This document shows, one piece after another, positions 1 to 6,675 of a stretch of 64,000 bases of DNA. The notes beneath the pieces were generated by a model, which was not told the origin of the DNA, searched no databases, and saw only the letters and a list, made by a program, of their open reading frames with translations. The DNA comes from Paenibacillus phyllosphaerae (GTDB lineage: Bacteria; Bacillota; Bacilli; Paenibacillales; Paenibacillaceae), in contig NZ_JACHXK010000002.1 of the NCBI RefSeq assembly GCF_014192105.1, positions 11,113-75,112 on the forward strand, in the 5' to 3' direction. The position numbers and the translations under genes are program-made. The number at the start of each line of letters is the position of its first letter. Within the stretch, counting starts at the first letter, position 1.

Positions 1-160
1 CCTCTGTATTACGAAACTCCTCTGAGTTACGAACAAAGCTCCTCTGTATTACGAAACTCCTCTGTATTACGAAGGAAACTCCTCTGTATTACGAAACTCC
101 TCTGAGTTACGAACAAAGCTCCTCTGTATTACGAAACTCCTCTGTATTACGAAGGAAACT
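1..160 (+). repeat. Perfect 80-bp tandem duplication inside the iteron array
   Basis: Positions 1-80 and 81-160 are identical, each holding four repeat units with the spacer pattern ACT, CAAAGCT, ACT, GGAAACT. A third copy begins at 161 but diverges after one unit. The identity points to recent amplification by unequal crossing-over or replication slippage. Confidence 0.9.
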
Positions 161-185
161 CCTCTGTATTACGAAAATAAAGCCG

Positions 186-195
186 GACAATTGTC
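186..195. promoter_or_regulatory. GACAATTGTC palindrome, copy 1
   Basis: A perfect 10-bp palindrome, extended to near-symmetry over 16 bp (CCGGACAATTGTCTGG), sits in the gap between the uniform and the variable iterons. The same core recurs at 539 and 2482 and I found it nowhere else in the window. It could be an operator or a partition-type site. Confidence 0.55.
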
Positions 196-449
196 TGGTT
201 TAAAAATTTTCTTAGGAAATTTTACGCCTCTCCGTTACGAACAAAACTCCTCTGTATTACGAAACCCCTCTGCGTTACGAAAATAACGCCTCTGCGTTAC
301 GGACGTTTGTCCTCTCAATTACGAAACACCTCTCGGTTACGAATGAAACTCCTCTGTATTACGAAAACTGTATCGTAATAGGGTCAAAACCATAGATTTG
401 GATTCAAAACCTCCTCTGTATTACGCTTAAACCTCCTCTGCATTACGAT

Positions 450-736
450 TGACCATCAATCGATGCAAATGATATTGTCGAATCTGGGCGACGATGGTCT
501 GCCTGCCTCTAGTTAAATCGATTTACCCGAGCTTACCCGACAATTGTCCGCTTAGCCAGCGGATCGGTACGTCATCATTTTGGGAACGCCAACCCAAACG
601 ATCGCGAGAAGCTCTATTATTGCTAAACCGGCTGATGCCATCCTCTGGGGGCGCAGCGTGTTCCATAACGGTTCCGATGAAATACAAGATGGTGAAATAA
701 GATGAAGTTTAGAAATTGTTATACGTAAAGAAAAAA
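450..736. other. Non-coding spacer between iterons and leftward terminator
   Basis: I see no supportable gene here. A 68-codon reading frame at 494-700 has no ribosome binding site and no recognisable protein character. The stretch contains the second GACAATTGTC palindrome, a small hairpin (CCGCT/AGCGG, 548-562) and a hairpin at 579-598 with stem TTTGGG/CCCAAA and loop AACGCCAA. Confidence 0.6.
539..548. promoter_or_regulatory. GACAATTGTC palindrome, copy 2
   Basis: Second perfect copy of the palindrome, in the context CCCGACAATTGTCCG, about 90 bp past the last iteron unit. Confidence 0.55.
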
Positions 737-917
737 CCCCCGCATAAGGCGGGGGCGAGAGCGTAAAGTCGCCAAACTTTACGCTGGGCTGAACCGGCCA
801 AGGTTCAGCATCATGAACATGAACATTCCGAAGTACATACGATCACTTTCAATCTGCGCCAACAGATGGAAAGCGAGCGGATTGTCTTAAGTCTCGATCG
901 CAATGAATCGGGACTTA
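579..917. other. Cluster of hairpins with a shared GCCAA loop
   Basis: Four hairpins carry the hexamer CGCCAA or GGCCAA in the loop. They are TTTGGG/CCCAAA at 579-598 (loop AACGCCAA), GCGTAAAGT/ACTTTACGC at 761-784 (loop CGCCAA), GCTGAACC/GGTTCAGC at 788-809 (loop GGCCAA) and ATCTG/CAGAT at 852-867 (loop CGCCAA). A fifth, 11-bp stem (888-898 with 907-917) has a different loop. The stems differ in sequence while the loop is kept, which suggests selection on the loop. On the opposite strand the loops read UUGGCG or UUGGCC, a YUNR-type start found in many antisense-RNA loops. Function unknown. Confidence 0.7.
731..755 (-). terminator. Leftward Rho-independent terminator
   Basis: Stem CCCCCGC (737-743) pairs with GCGGGGG (749-755) around loop ATAAG. 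On the minus strand it is followed by six U (plus-strand A at 731-736) and then CUUU. There is no T-run on the plus strand, so it ends leftward transcription. Confidence 0.8.
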
Positions 918-1003
918 CAAACGCTCCCGCAAGCCGCAGTCCTTTTTTCGCGAAAAAAACGCGAATATAAAGGTCTACTTTCGTTTTGCATTTTTTGTGT
1001 CTG
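731..1003 (-). ncRNA. Candidate small RNA, divergent from the rep-like gene
   Basis: A leftward promoter (TTTACT at 1038-1033, 17-bp spacer, perfect TATAAT at 1015-1010) and a strong leftward terminator at 731-755 bound a roughly 270-nt segment with no leftward reading frame of note. The predicted RNA contains four stem-loops before the terminator hairpin; three have loops UUGGCG, UUGGCC and UUGGCG. It starts next to the presumed rep promoter and runs away from it, so it is divergent from rep rather than antisense to a rep mRNA starting near 1020. It would be antisense only to a transcript entering from the iteron side. Transcription is inferred. Confidence 0.5.
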
Positions 1004-1014
1004 CCCTATATTAT
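986..1014 (+). promoter_or_regulatory. Promoter for the rep-like gene
   Basis: TTGCAT (986-991), 17-bp spacer and TATTAT (1009-1014) make a good sigma-A-type promoter about 80 bp before the coding start. Its -10 overlaps the -10 of the leftward promoter in TATTATA, a symmetric bidirectional arrangement. Confidence 0.6.
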
Positions 1015-1038
1015 AACGCCCCGTTCCCAAGGAGTAAA
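1010..1038 (-). promoter_or_regulatory. Leftward promoter with perfect -10
   Basis: Read on the minus strand: TTTACT (1038-1033), exactly 17 bp, TATAAT (1015-1010). It shares five bases with the -10 of the rightward promoter, so the two polymerases should compete or be co-regulated. Confidence 0.55.
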
Positions 1039-1088
1039 TACATATAGCTGGTCAGATTAAACATCCATGAATTAGGAAGGAGGATAGG

Positions 1089-1103
1089 ATGCAGGATGAG
1101 TAA
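1089..1103 (+). CDS. Four-codon minigene (MQDE) overlapping the rep-like start
   Basis: ATG at 1089 lies 5 nt after a strong AAGGAGG (1077-1083), the best spacing for that ribosome binding site. It encodes Met-Gln-Asp-Glu and stops at 1101-1103, overlapping the rep-like start at 1096. The rep-like ATG itself is 12 nt from the same site. This suggests translation of the large gene by coupling to the minigene. Whether it is translated is inference. Confidence 0.4.
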   Translation: MQDE

Positions 1104-2388
1104 GCAGACCCAGCCCAAGAACTCCCATACATACAGCTATATGACACTCCAAAATAACAATCCAGGGGCTACATTCCCGGTTGCGGTCGATTATTCCTTC
1201 CTGCAGGAGTTATTCGGTATCGAGCGGTCTTATGGCACCGATCAAGCGATGTTGTTCCGTCGCAACAGCCATCCGCTTCGCAAGTTCCACGTAACCGAGA
1301 TGTCTCTGCGCCTAATGATGACGATCTTCCGCCGCTTCAATACGGAAGGATCGCTCGTTGGCGTATCTATCCACCGACTTTACCAATTGATGAATGAGGA
1401 ATATGAGGATGCTGGCTCCAAGGAGCAATTCTATGCCGAGGTGCGCAAATTCATTGATCTGAAGCTGATCTCGACGACCCGCAGCGGCATTATCTCGCAG
1501 TGGCGCCTCGAAGCGTTCAAGCGTGGGACAGGCCGTTTCGTGCTGTTCCATCCTGTCGTGTTCACGAAAGCATTCACGGATCTGCCGCTGTCCGCGCAGA
1601 AGCTCTACCTGTACATCATGAGCCGTAACGGCCAAAAGACGAATACGCCGTTCAAAGAATTCCTCGGCGAGGATTCCTGGCTGTATACGTTCACGCATAA
1701 GTCTCGCCCTGCGCAAGTGCGCGAGCTCCTTCATTCGCTGGAGGCGCTTAAGCCGGTCGCTGAGGCTTCTTTGCTGAACGAAGCAGACGTTGCCAAGGAT
1801 GATTTGGGCCGGTGGTATTTGCGCTGCGTGCCGAACGCTGCCTACGTGATCCGCCACCAGACAGGCCATCACTATCGTTCCATTCCAAAAGCGAAGGTGC
1901 CTTATTCCAGAACGGTAGGGCGTCTTCGCATGTTGCTGCATACGTTCCGGATCGGGGAGATCGAATTCATGGAGCATGGCCAGCTGTTCCTTCGCCTTGC
2001 GCAGCTGCTTCACAACAACGGCTTCAAGACGCTGCGATTTGCCGTAGGCCGCCTGCGCGAGCTGTTCCAAAGCGGCCAAATCTTCGCGTCGGACCCGGTA
2101 GCCGTCCTGGAGGCCGAGCTTGCCGATCGCGGGTTCGTCCAATTCATCGAGGTCGCGAAAGCAACCGGCGTCTATCCGTTCATTCTGGGCGAAGAGGCGG
2201 ATGTATTCGGACAAGCCCGGCCGGTCCAGTTCTACCGGGCCATCCGGGAGCGGTTCTCGCTCCGGCGTTTCGCGGCCGTCTGCCGCAGGGCTCTGCCTTT
2301 GCTGCGAAGCGGCGAAGCGGAAGGAGCGGCGCGGGAAGGGGAAGACTTCTACTTGGAAGATTATCTCCTTGCGCGCTTCGCACAATAA
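1096..2388 (+). CDS. Putative replication initiator (two winged-helix-like segments)
   Basis: A 430-residue soluble, basic protein without signal peptide or membrane segments. I do not recognise the family with certainty. Residues about 60-150 and 160-240 each look like a helical DNA-binding segment ending in a wing-like stretch (for example VRKFIDLKLISTTRSG, then FTDLPLSAQKLYLYIMSRNG). Two tandem winged helices are the layout of Rep_3/RepE-type iteron-binding initiators. Context supports this: an iteron array upstream, its own bidirectional promoter, a four-codon overlapping minigene that may couple its translation, and a terminator just after the stop. The C-terminal half (250-430) is helical and Arg/Leu rich. 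Alternatives are a chromosomal regulator of similar fold or a relic of an integrated plasmid. No partition genes are visible in the window. Confidence 0.6.
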   Translation: MSKQTQPKNSHTYSYMTLQNNNPGATFPVAVDYSFLQELFGIERSYGTDQAMLFRRNSHPLRKFHVTEMSLRLMMTIFRRFNTEGSLVGVSIHRLYQLMNEEYEDAGSKEQFYAEVRKFIDLKLISTTRSGIISQWRLEAFKRGTGRFVLFHPVVFTKAFTDLPLSAQKLYLYIMSRNGQKTNTPFKEFLGEDSWLYTFTHKSRPAQVRELLHSLEALKPVAEASLLNEADVAKDDLGRWYLRCVPNAAYVIRHQTGHHYRSIPKAKVPYSRTVGRLRMLLHTFRIGEIEFMEHGQLFLRLAQLLHNNGFKTLRFAVGRLRELFQSGQIFASDPVAVLEAELADRGFVQFIEVAKATGVYPFILGEEADVFGQARPVQFYRAIRERFSLRRFAAVCRRALPLLRSGEAEGAAREGEDFYLEDYLLARFAQ

Positions 2389-2407
2389 TTTCATCGTCAT
2401 GGACAAG

Positions 2408-2427
2408 CCCCCTGCAGTCGAAGGGGG
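2408..2427 (+). terminator. Probable terminator of the rep-like gene
   Basis: CCCCCT (2408-2413) pairs with AGGGGG (2422-2427) around an 8-nt loop, 20 bp after the stop codon, followed by the short T-rich TTATTTG. Confidence 0.5.
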
Positions 2428-2930
2428 TTATTTGCCGTTGTTCGGCACGTTATCGTGGCTGCAGGTATGACTGCGAATCTCGACAATTGTCGGCACTGCC
2501 ATCCATCTGTTCAGGTTATCTACGTATGACAACCGTCGGGGCGTCCGATAATCGGTTATAATTCTAGACATTCACGTCAGCTAACAACTGCTGGATAAGC
2601 GATTCGTTATATTTGCAGACAAGGATTGTGAACAGGGGATAACAACTGTGGGCAACAGTAACGTTCGACAGCCGAAACCTGCGCGCTGGATAATCGAGCC
2701 AGCCTTGTTCTGTTTTATTGACGCTAGTTTCATTTGTTCTGAAATTTTGACGCAAAAGGCCAGTGAAGTCTGTAAAAATAGTTTAAAGGTCTCCTCAAAC
2801 CCTTAACCGACGCGGGTCGCAAGGGAAAAATAGCAAGCCTAGAAGATTTATGTTTAAAAAGATACTTTATATTTAAAAGATAAATATCATCATCGGGAAT
2901 TCTTCCTTCTTTCTTATAGATACCGAAAAG
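2428..2930. other. Gene-free spacer, partly AT-rich
   Basis: About 500 bp without a supportable gene. It holds the third GACAATTGTC palindrome. From about 2845 to 2900 it becomes strongly AT-rich, which could serve as a melting region. Two minus-strand frames (2564-2755 and 2730-2978) lack ribosome binding sites and recognisable protein features and I do not call them. Confidence 0.5.
2482..2491. promoter_or_regulatory. GACAATTGTC palindrome, copy 3
   Basis: Third perfect copy, fully symmetric over 14 bp (CCGACAATTGTCGG except the first base), about 95 bp after the rep-like stop codon. The three copies therefore bracket the whole module. Confidence 0.55.
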
Positions 2931-2955
2931 AGGCTCCTTCCGAAAGAAGGAACCT
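2931..2955 (-). terminator. Terminator of the leftward membrane-protein gene
   Basis: AGGCTCCTTC (2931-2940) pairs with GAAGGAACCT (2946-2955) with one mismatch around CGAAA. On the minus strand it is followed by CTTTTCGG, a weak U-tract, about 30 bp past the stop of the 2987-3574 gene. Confidence 0.5.
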
Positions 2956-2986
2956 GATAACACTGCGGGCGGCTTCATGGCCTTAT

Positions 2987-3574
2987 TTACATCCGAATCG
3001 AATGATCCGCGGGAAGGGAAGTCGACGAGGAAGAGTTGTTGGCAAGCTTACCGGTCCAGATGCATACGCCTGCGCCCACATAAGCAAGGCCCCAGAAGAA
3101 GGCGAAATATTTGTTATCGGCGATCGGAAGGAACATGCTGAGGATCATAACGAAGTGGAGAATGGCAACCCAGCGTGGGAACACTTTGGCGCGGAAAGTA
3201 ATAATGGCGTACAGCAGCGTACCGCCGGTAAGTCCGAGCATGCTGACCATTCGGGAGATCATGGTCACGAGGCTGTCTGTAGCGACTTCCTGCATGCCGG
3301 GGAAGAAAGCGGTGAATACAAGCGCTGTCGTTATGATGTTGCCTAGGATGATGCCGATGGTGCTGATGAAGCCGAGCATGCCGGTCTCCTTGGACTGGAC
3401 GGCGAATAGCGCGATGCTGCCCACCGACATAAGAATGCAGGCGATGTAGCCGAAGGTCAGCTCTTGCACGCTGTCCGTTCCCCAGATGATGGATGTCGGC
3501 GTCATGCCGATCCTCGCGATTCCTGCTACCAGACAGATCATGCCTAACCATCTTACCAATTGATTCATTTGCAT
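2987..3574 (-). CDS. Small multi-pass membrane protein, function unknown
   Basis: A 195-residue hydrophobic protein with about six membrane segments (roughly residues 8-28, 40-58, 68-92, 105-125, 133-150, 153-173) and a short polar Ser-rich tail. I do not recognise it as a characterised family. The start at 3574 follows AGGAGG with suitable spacing. It is divergent from a ComP/LiaS-like kinase and response regulator; the roughly 200-bp shared region contains nested GC-rich inverted repeats, so it is a plausible target of that system. That link rests on position only. Confidence 0.75.
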   Translation of the reverse strand: MQMNQLVRWLGMICLVAGIARIGMTPTSIIWGTDSVQELTFGYIACILMSVGSIALFAVQSKETGMLGFISTIGIILGNIITTALVFTAFFPGMQEVATDSLVTMISRMVSMLGLTGGTLLYAIITFRAKVFPRWVAILHFVMILSMFLPIADNKYFAFFWGLAYVGAGVCIWTGKLANNSSSSTSLPADHSIRM

Positions 3575-3665
3575 TGTGAATGCCTCCTGTTATTGGGGTG
3601 TGTTGCGCTGTTGGTCTTATCATAGCGCCATGTCAATCATTAGCGGCAGAGCAGGTATTCCCCGC

Positions 3666-3718
3666 CGGGTCGGGAAGTTTCATTCCCGAGAACCGGGAAC
3701 CGCGAAGTGGGCGACCCG
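3666..3718. promoter_or_regulatory. Nested inverted repeats in a divergent promoter region
   Basis: TTCCCG (3683-3688) and CGGGAA (3694-3699) form an inverted repeat with a 5-bp spacer. An outer pair CGGGTCG (3666-3672) and CGACCCG (3712-3718) encloses it. It lies upstream of both the membrane-protein gene and the kinase gene, the right place for a response-regulator dimer. Confidence 0.4.
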
Positions 3719-3738
3719 GGAAAAATGCAATTCCCATA

Positions 3739-3766
3739 TTCACCCTCCATGCGCGCGTTATATAAT
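3739..3766 (+). promoter_or_regulatory. Promoter of the kinase gene
   Basis: TTCACC (3739-3744), 16-bp spacer, perfect TATAAT (3761-3766). The expected start of transcription is at or within a base or two of the ATG at 3773, so the message may be leaderless. Confidence 0.5.
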
Positions 3767-3772
3767 GAAGCC

Positions 3773-5920
3773 ATGAGAACCATTACCTTCTACCGGCTGC
3801 TGGTCATCGTCTTCTTCGCCGTGACCGGAGTCCTTTATTCCAACGGCATCGCCGTCTATTACGACGCGCTAGCAACACGATGCATTCCAACGGGCTGCGG
3901 GAATTCGGTCCCTGCCCTCATCCTGGACCCGGGCGGTCTGTCCGTGGAGATGACCGCGCTTTATCTCGTGCTTATTGATGTGCTATTTACCGCGGTATTC
4001 TACGTATCCGCAGGGGCTATGCTCTGGAAGGGAGCACGGGAGCCGATGGGGCTGCTCGCCGCGCTGGCGATGGTCGCATTCGGGACGACTTTCCCGTCGC
4101 TTGCTATCGTCAGCGCGGAAGGTTCGGAACTTGCGCGGATTTGGTTCTATGCGGTCTCTACGATCGGTTGGACTTCGATTACGCTATTCTGCCTGCTGTT
4201 CCCCAACGGCCGGTTCGTCCCGGCCTGGACCAAGTCGGCGATGGTCATTATCGCAATATGGAACGGCGCGAACTTCATCGTGCAAGGGAGCCTGTGGGAG
4301 AAGCTGCATCTGCCCGTAATGGTCCAGGTCGTCTGGTTCCTCTCGACGACGGCGCTCCTGATCTATTCCCAGGTTTACCGGTTCAAGAAAGTATCCAGCC
4401 CGGCGGAGCGGCAGCAGACCAAGTGGGTCGTGTACGGCGTAACGGTCAGCTTTATCGGGTTCGGCCTGCTCAGCATCCTGTTCGGCTCTCCGGTCAACGA
4501 CGGCCGGGCGATGACGTTCATCTGGCTCAACGCGGTGCTTAATCTCAGCTTGGCCGCGCTGCCGGTTACGCTTGCGCTTGCCGTGCTGAGGCGGCGGCTG
4601 TGGGAGATCAATCCGCTCGTGAACCGTACGATCGTCTACGGCGCGCTTACGCTTTGCATCGTGCTCGTATATGCCGCGACCGTCCTTTATCTGGGACGGC
4701 TGCTCGGCAATTGGAACCCCTATATCGTTTCCTTCCTCGTTACGGCAGTGGTAGCGGTACTATTCGCGCCGCTCAAAGAATGGCTGCAGCGCCAAGTGAA
4801 CCGCCTCTTCAAGGGACGGCATGACGACCCGTATGCCGTGCTGCTGGAGCTGGGCGGGCAACTGATGGAGCCGCTTGCGCCCGACGCGATGCTTGAGGTG
4901 ATCGCCGGGAAAGTGAAGGAAGTGCTGCGGCTACCTTATGCGGCCATCGCCGCTGGCGTGGAAGGACAGGAAGCGATCATAGCCGAAGCCGGAGAACGCA
5001 AGGACAGCCTAGAGCTGCACGCCTTCCCGATCATTCATCGCGGACGGACGCTCGGGACGCTGTATGCTGCCAGCCGTTCAACGGGCGAGCTGTTCTCCTC
5101 CGAGGATATGATGTTCCTCGAGGTGCTGCTCGGCCATGCGGGCCCGCTCGTCAACAACGCGGATATGCTGCAGGCGATGCGCAAGCTTGCGGAGGATCTG
5201 CAAGAGTCGCGCGAGAAGCTGGTCGCCGCCAGGGAAGAGGAGCGGCGGCAGCTGCGCAACAATCTGCACGATGATCTTGCGCCGCGACTGGCCGCGCTTG
5301 CGCTGAAGACATCGATCGCCCGCAAATTCGTCGAGCGGGATCCGGCCTCGGCGATCGCGATGCTCGATGAGCTGGGCCAGGTCATCCGCACCACAGTCGG
5401 CGATATTCGCGTGTTGGTGCATGACCTGAGGCCGCCCGCGCTGGATGAGCTTGGACTGGTCGGTGCGATCCGGGCTCGAATGAGCGAGCTTGGCAAGTCG
5501 ACGCACCAGATGGCCGGCGACGAGCAAGTACGGCCGCTGCGTTTCGAGTTGGAGGTGCCGGAACAATTGCCGAATCTAAGCGCGGCGGTGGAGGTCGCGA
5601 TCTACCGGATCGTCACCGAATCGCTCGTGAATACGGTGAAGCACGCGCAGGCATCGGTGTGCCGCGTGCGGCTTGCGGTATCAGAGCGCAGACGGCTTGT
5701 CGTCGAGATCGTCGACGACGGGGTCAGCGGCGGGACGGTCGCGATCTGGAGCGGGATGTCTAGTGGTATCGGCCTCAGATCGATGCGGGAGCGCGCGGCC
5801 GAAGTCGGCGGTGAGTGCAGCTTCGAGCGGACCGCTGATGGCGGCATGAAGGTTGAGGCCGTATTGCCGCTCATTGAGCGTGGCGCAAGCGTTGAGCAGA
5901 AGGAGTTGAAGCTGGGATGA
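3773..5920 (+). CDS. Membrane sensor histidine kinase (HisKA_3, ComP/LiaS-like)
   Basis: A 715-residue kinase from the ATG at 3773 (an in-frame ATG at 3707 lies upstream of the promoter). The N-terminal ~340 residues contain about eight to ten membrane segments. A GAF-like linker follows, then a HisKA_3 dimerisation domain with phospho-acceptor His499 in NNLHDDLAP, a conserved HDLRPPALDELGL segment, and a HATPase domain with its N box around Asn620 and the motifs DDGVSGG and GIGLRSMRERA. It should autophosphorylate and pass phosphate to the NarL-type regulator whose gene overlaps its stop codon by 4 bp (ATGA), a tight two-gene operon. The many N-terminal helices resemble ComP-type peptide or lipid sensors. 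The ligand is unknown. Confidence 0.9.
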   Translation: MRTITFYRLLVIVFFAVTGVLYSNGIAVYYDALATRCIPTGCGNSVPALILDPGGLSVEMTALYLVLIDVLFTAVFYVSAGAMLWKGAREPMGLLAALAMVAFGTTFPSLAIVSAEGSELARIWFYAVSTIGWTSITLFCLLFPNGRFVPAWTKSAMVIIAIWNGANFIVQGSLWEKLHLPVMVQVVWFLSTTALLIYSQVYRFKKVSSPAERQQTKWVVYGVTVSFIGFGLLSILFGSPVNDGRAMTFIWLNAVLNLSLAALPVTLALAVLRRRLWEINPLVNRTIVYGALTLCIVLVYAATVLYLGRLLGNWNPYIVSFLVTAVVAVLFAPLKEWLQRQVNRLFKGRHDDPYAVLLELGGQLMEPLAPDAMLEVIAGKVKEVLRLPYAAIAAGVEGQEAIIAEAGERKDSLELHAFPIIHRGRTLGTLYAASRSTGELFSSEDMMFLEVLLGHAGPLVNNADMLQAMRKLAEDLQESREKLVAAREEERRQLRNNLHDDLAPRLAALALKTSIARKFVERDPASAIAMLDELGQVIRTTVGDIRVLVHDLRPPALDELGLVGAIRARMSELGKSTHQMAGDEQVRPLRFELEVPEQLPNLSAAVEVAIYRIVTESLVNTVKHAQASVCRVRLAVSERRRLVVEIVDDGVSGGTVAIWSGMSSGIGLRSMRERAAEVGGECSFERTADGGMKVEAVLPLIERGASVEQKELKLG

Positions 5921-6591
5921 GAATTGTCATCGCCGAAGACCATCCGATGTTCCGGGCAGGCGTACGGAGCCTGCTGGCCACCGTCGAGGAAATGGACGTT
6001 ATCGGGGAAGCGGCCAACGGCGAGGAGGCGATCGCGCAGGCGGAGGCGCTGCAGCCCGATCTGATCCTGATGGATATCCGTATGCCGGGCATGAACGGGA
6101 TCGAAGCGACGCAGCTGATCAAGGAGCGGTGGCCGGGCATCCATATTCTGATGCTGACGATGTACCGCGACGATGAATCCGTCTTTACCGCGATGCGTGT
6201 CGGAGCCAAAGGATATGTGCTGAAGGATGCCGACGAGGAAGAGCTGCTGCAGGCGATCCGGATGGTCGGCACGGGCTGCGCCGTGTTCAGCACGGCGATC
6301 GCCGAACGGATGATGGATTATTTTGCAAGGCCGGATACGTTCCATGCAGGGGGCAGTGGCGATGCGCTTGGAAGCGATCCGCTATTCGCCGAGCTGACCA
6401 GGCGCGAATCCGATATTCTGATGGGCATAGCGGGCGGCGATACGAACGGCCAGATTGCCCAGCGTCTCGGCATCAGCGCCAAGACGGTGGCGAACCATGT
6501 ATCCAACATCCTGAACAAGCTGCAGGTGCAGGGCCGCCATGAAGCGAGAAAGCTCGTGGAGCAGTCGCGGATGTCGCCCAGGAAGCCATAA
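5917..6591 (+). CDS. NarL/LuxR-family response regulator
   Basis: A 224-residue regulator with a receiver domain at residues 1-120 (acidic Glu7/Asp8, phospho-acceptor Asp53 in LMDIRMPGMNG, Thr81, Lys103) and a LuxR-type helix-turn-helix at about 155-215 (LTRRESDILMGIAGG, then SAKTVANHVSNIL). Its start overlaps the kinase stop, so the pair is translationally coupled. The divergent membrane-protein gene at 2987 and its own operon promoter are the nearest candidate targets. Confidence 0.95.
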   Translation: MRIVIAEDHPMFRAGVRSLLATVEEMDVIGEAANGEEAIAQAEALQPDLILMDIRMPGMNGIEATQLIKERWPGIHILMLTMYRDDESVFTAMRVGAKGYVLKDADEEELLQAIRMVGTGCAVFSTAIAERMMDYFARPDTFHAGGSGDALGSDPLFAELTRRESDILMGIAGGDTNGQIAQRLGISAKTVANHVSNILNKLQVQGRHEARKLVEQSRMSPRKP

Positions 6592-6610
6592 CGGCATATA
6601 GTTACGCAGC

Positions 6611-6637
6611 AAAGGCGGCCATGGATGGGCCGCCTTT
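6611..6637 (+). terminator. Terminator of the two-component operon
   Basis: Perfect stem AAAGGCGGCC (6611-6620) and GGCCGCCTTT (6628-6637), loop ATGGATG, followed by GTTGTTG. Its symmetric A/T ends could also serve the converging gene at 6676. Confidence 0.75.
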
Positions 6638-6675
6638 GTTGTTGCTATGCGATTATTTTCGCGGGACGCGCTAGT

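Larger units (their letters stand above)
1..449 (+). repeat. Iteron-like direct repeat array (18 units)
   Basis: Eighteen same-direction copies of a 15-bp unit, consensus CCTCT-N4-TTACGAA, start at about 1, 19, 41, 59, 81, 99, 121, 139, 161, 227, 249, 267, 289, 311, 329, 351, 413 and 435. Spacing is mostly 18-22 bp, about two helical turns. The first nine are nearly uniform; the later ones vary in the central four bases (GTAT, GAGT, CCGT, GCGT, CAAT, CGGT, GCAT). The array may extend left of the window, since the first base begins a unit. Same-orientation repeats at helical spacing beside a putative initiator gene are what iteron-controlled replication origins look like. The origin role is inference; the repeats are directly visible. 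Confidence 0.9.

Noticed and set aside
1..449. CRISPR array
   Set aside because: Repeat units are 15 bp with 3-7 bp spacers and no unique 30-bp spacers; no cas genes nearby.
494..700. 68-codon rightward open frame after the iterons
   Set aside because: No ribosome binding site, mixed composition and overlap with hairpins and a palindrome; likely chance.
1312..2406. Long minus-strand frame opposite the rep-like gene
   Set aside because: GC-rich third positions open the opposite frame; no ribosome site and no recognisable protein.
2517..2642. Three DnaA-box-like sequences (TTATCTACG, TTATCCAGC, TTATCCCCT)
   Set aside because: Each matches only 7 of 9 bases and one or two such hits are expected by chance in 600 bp; not enough to call DnaA boxes.
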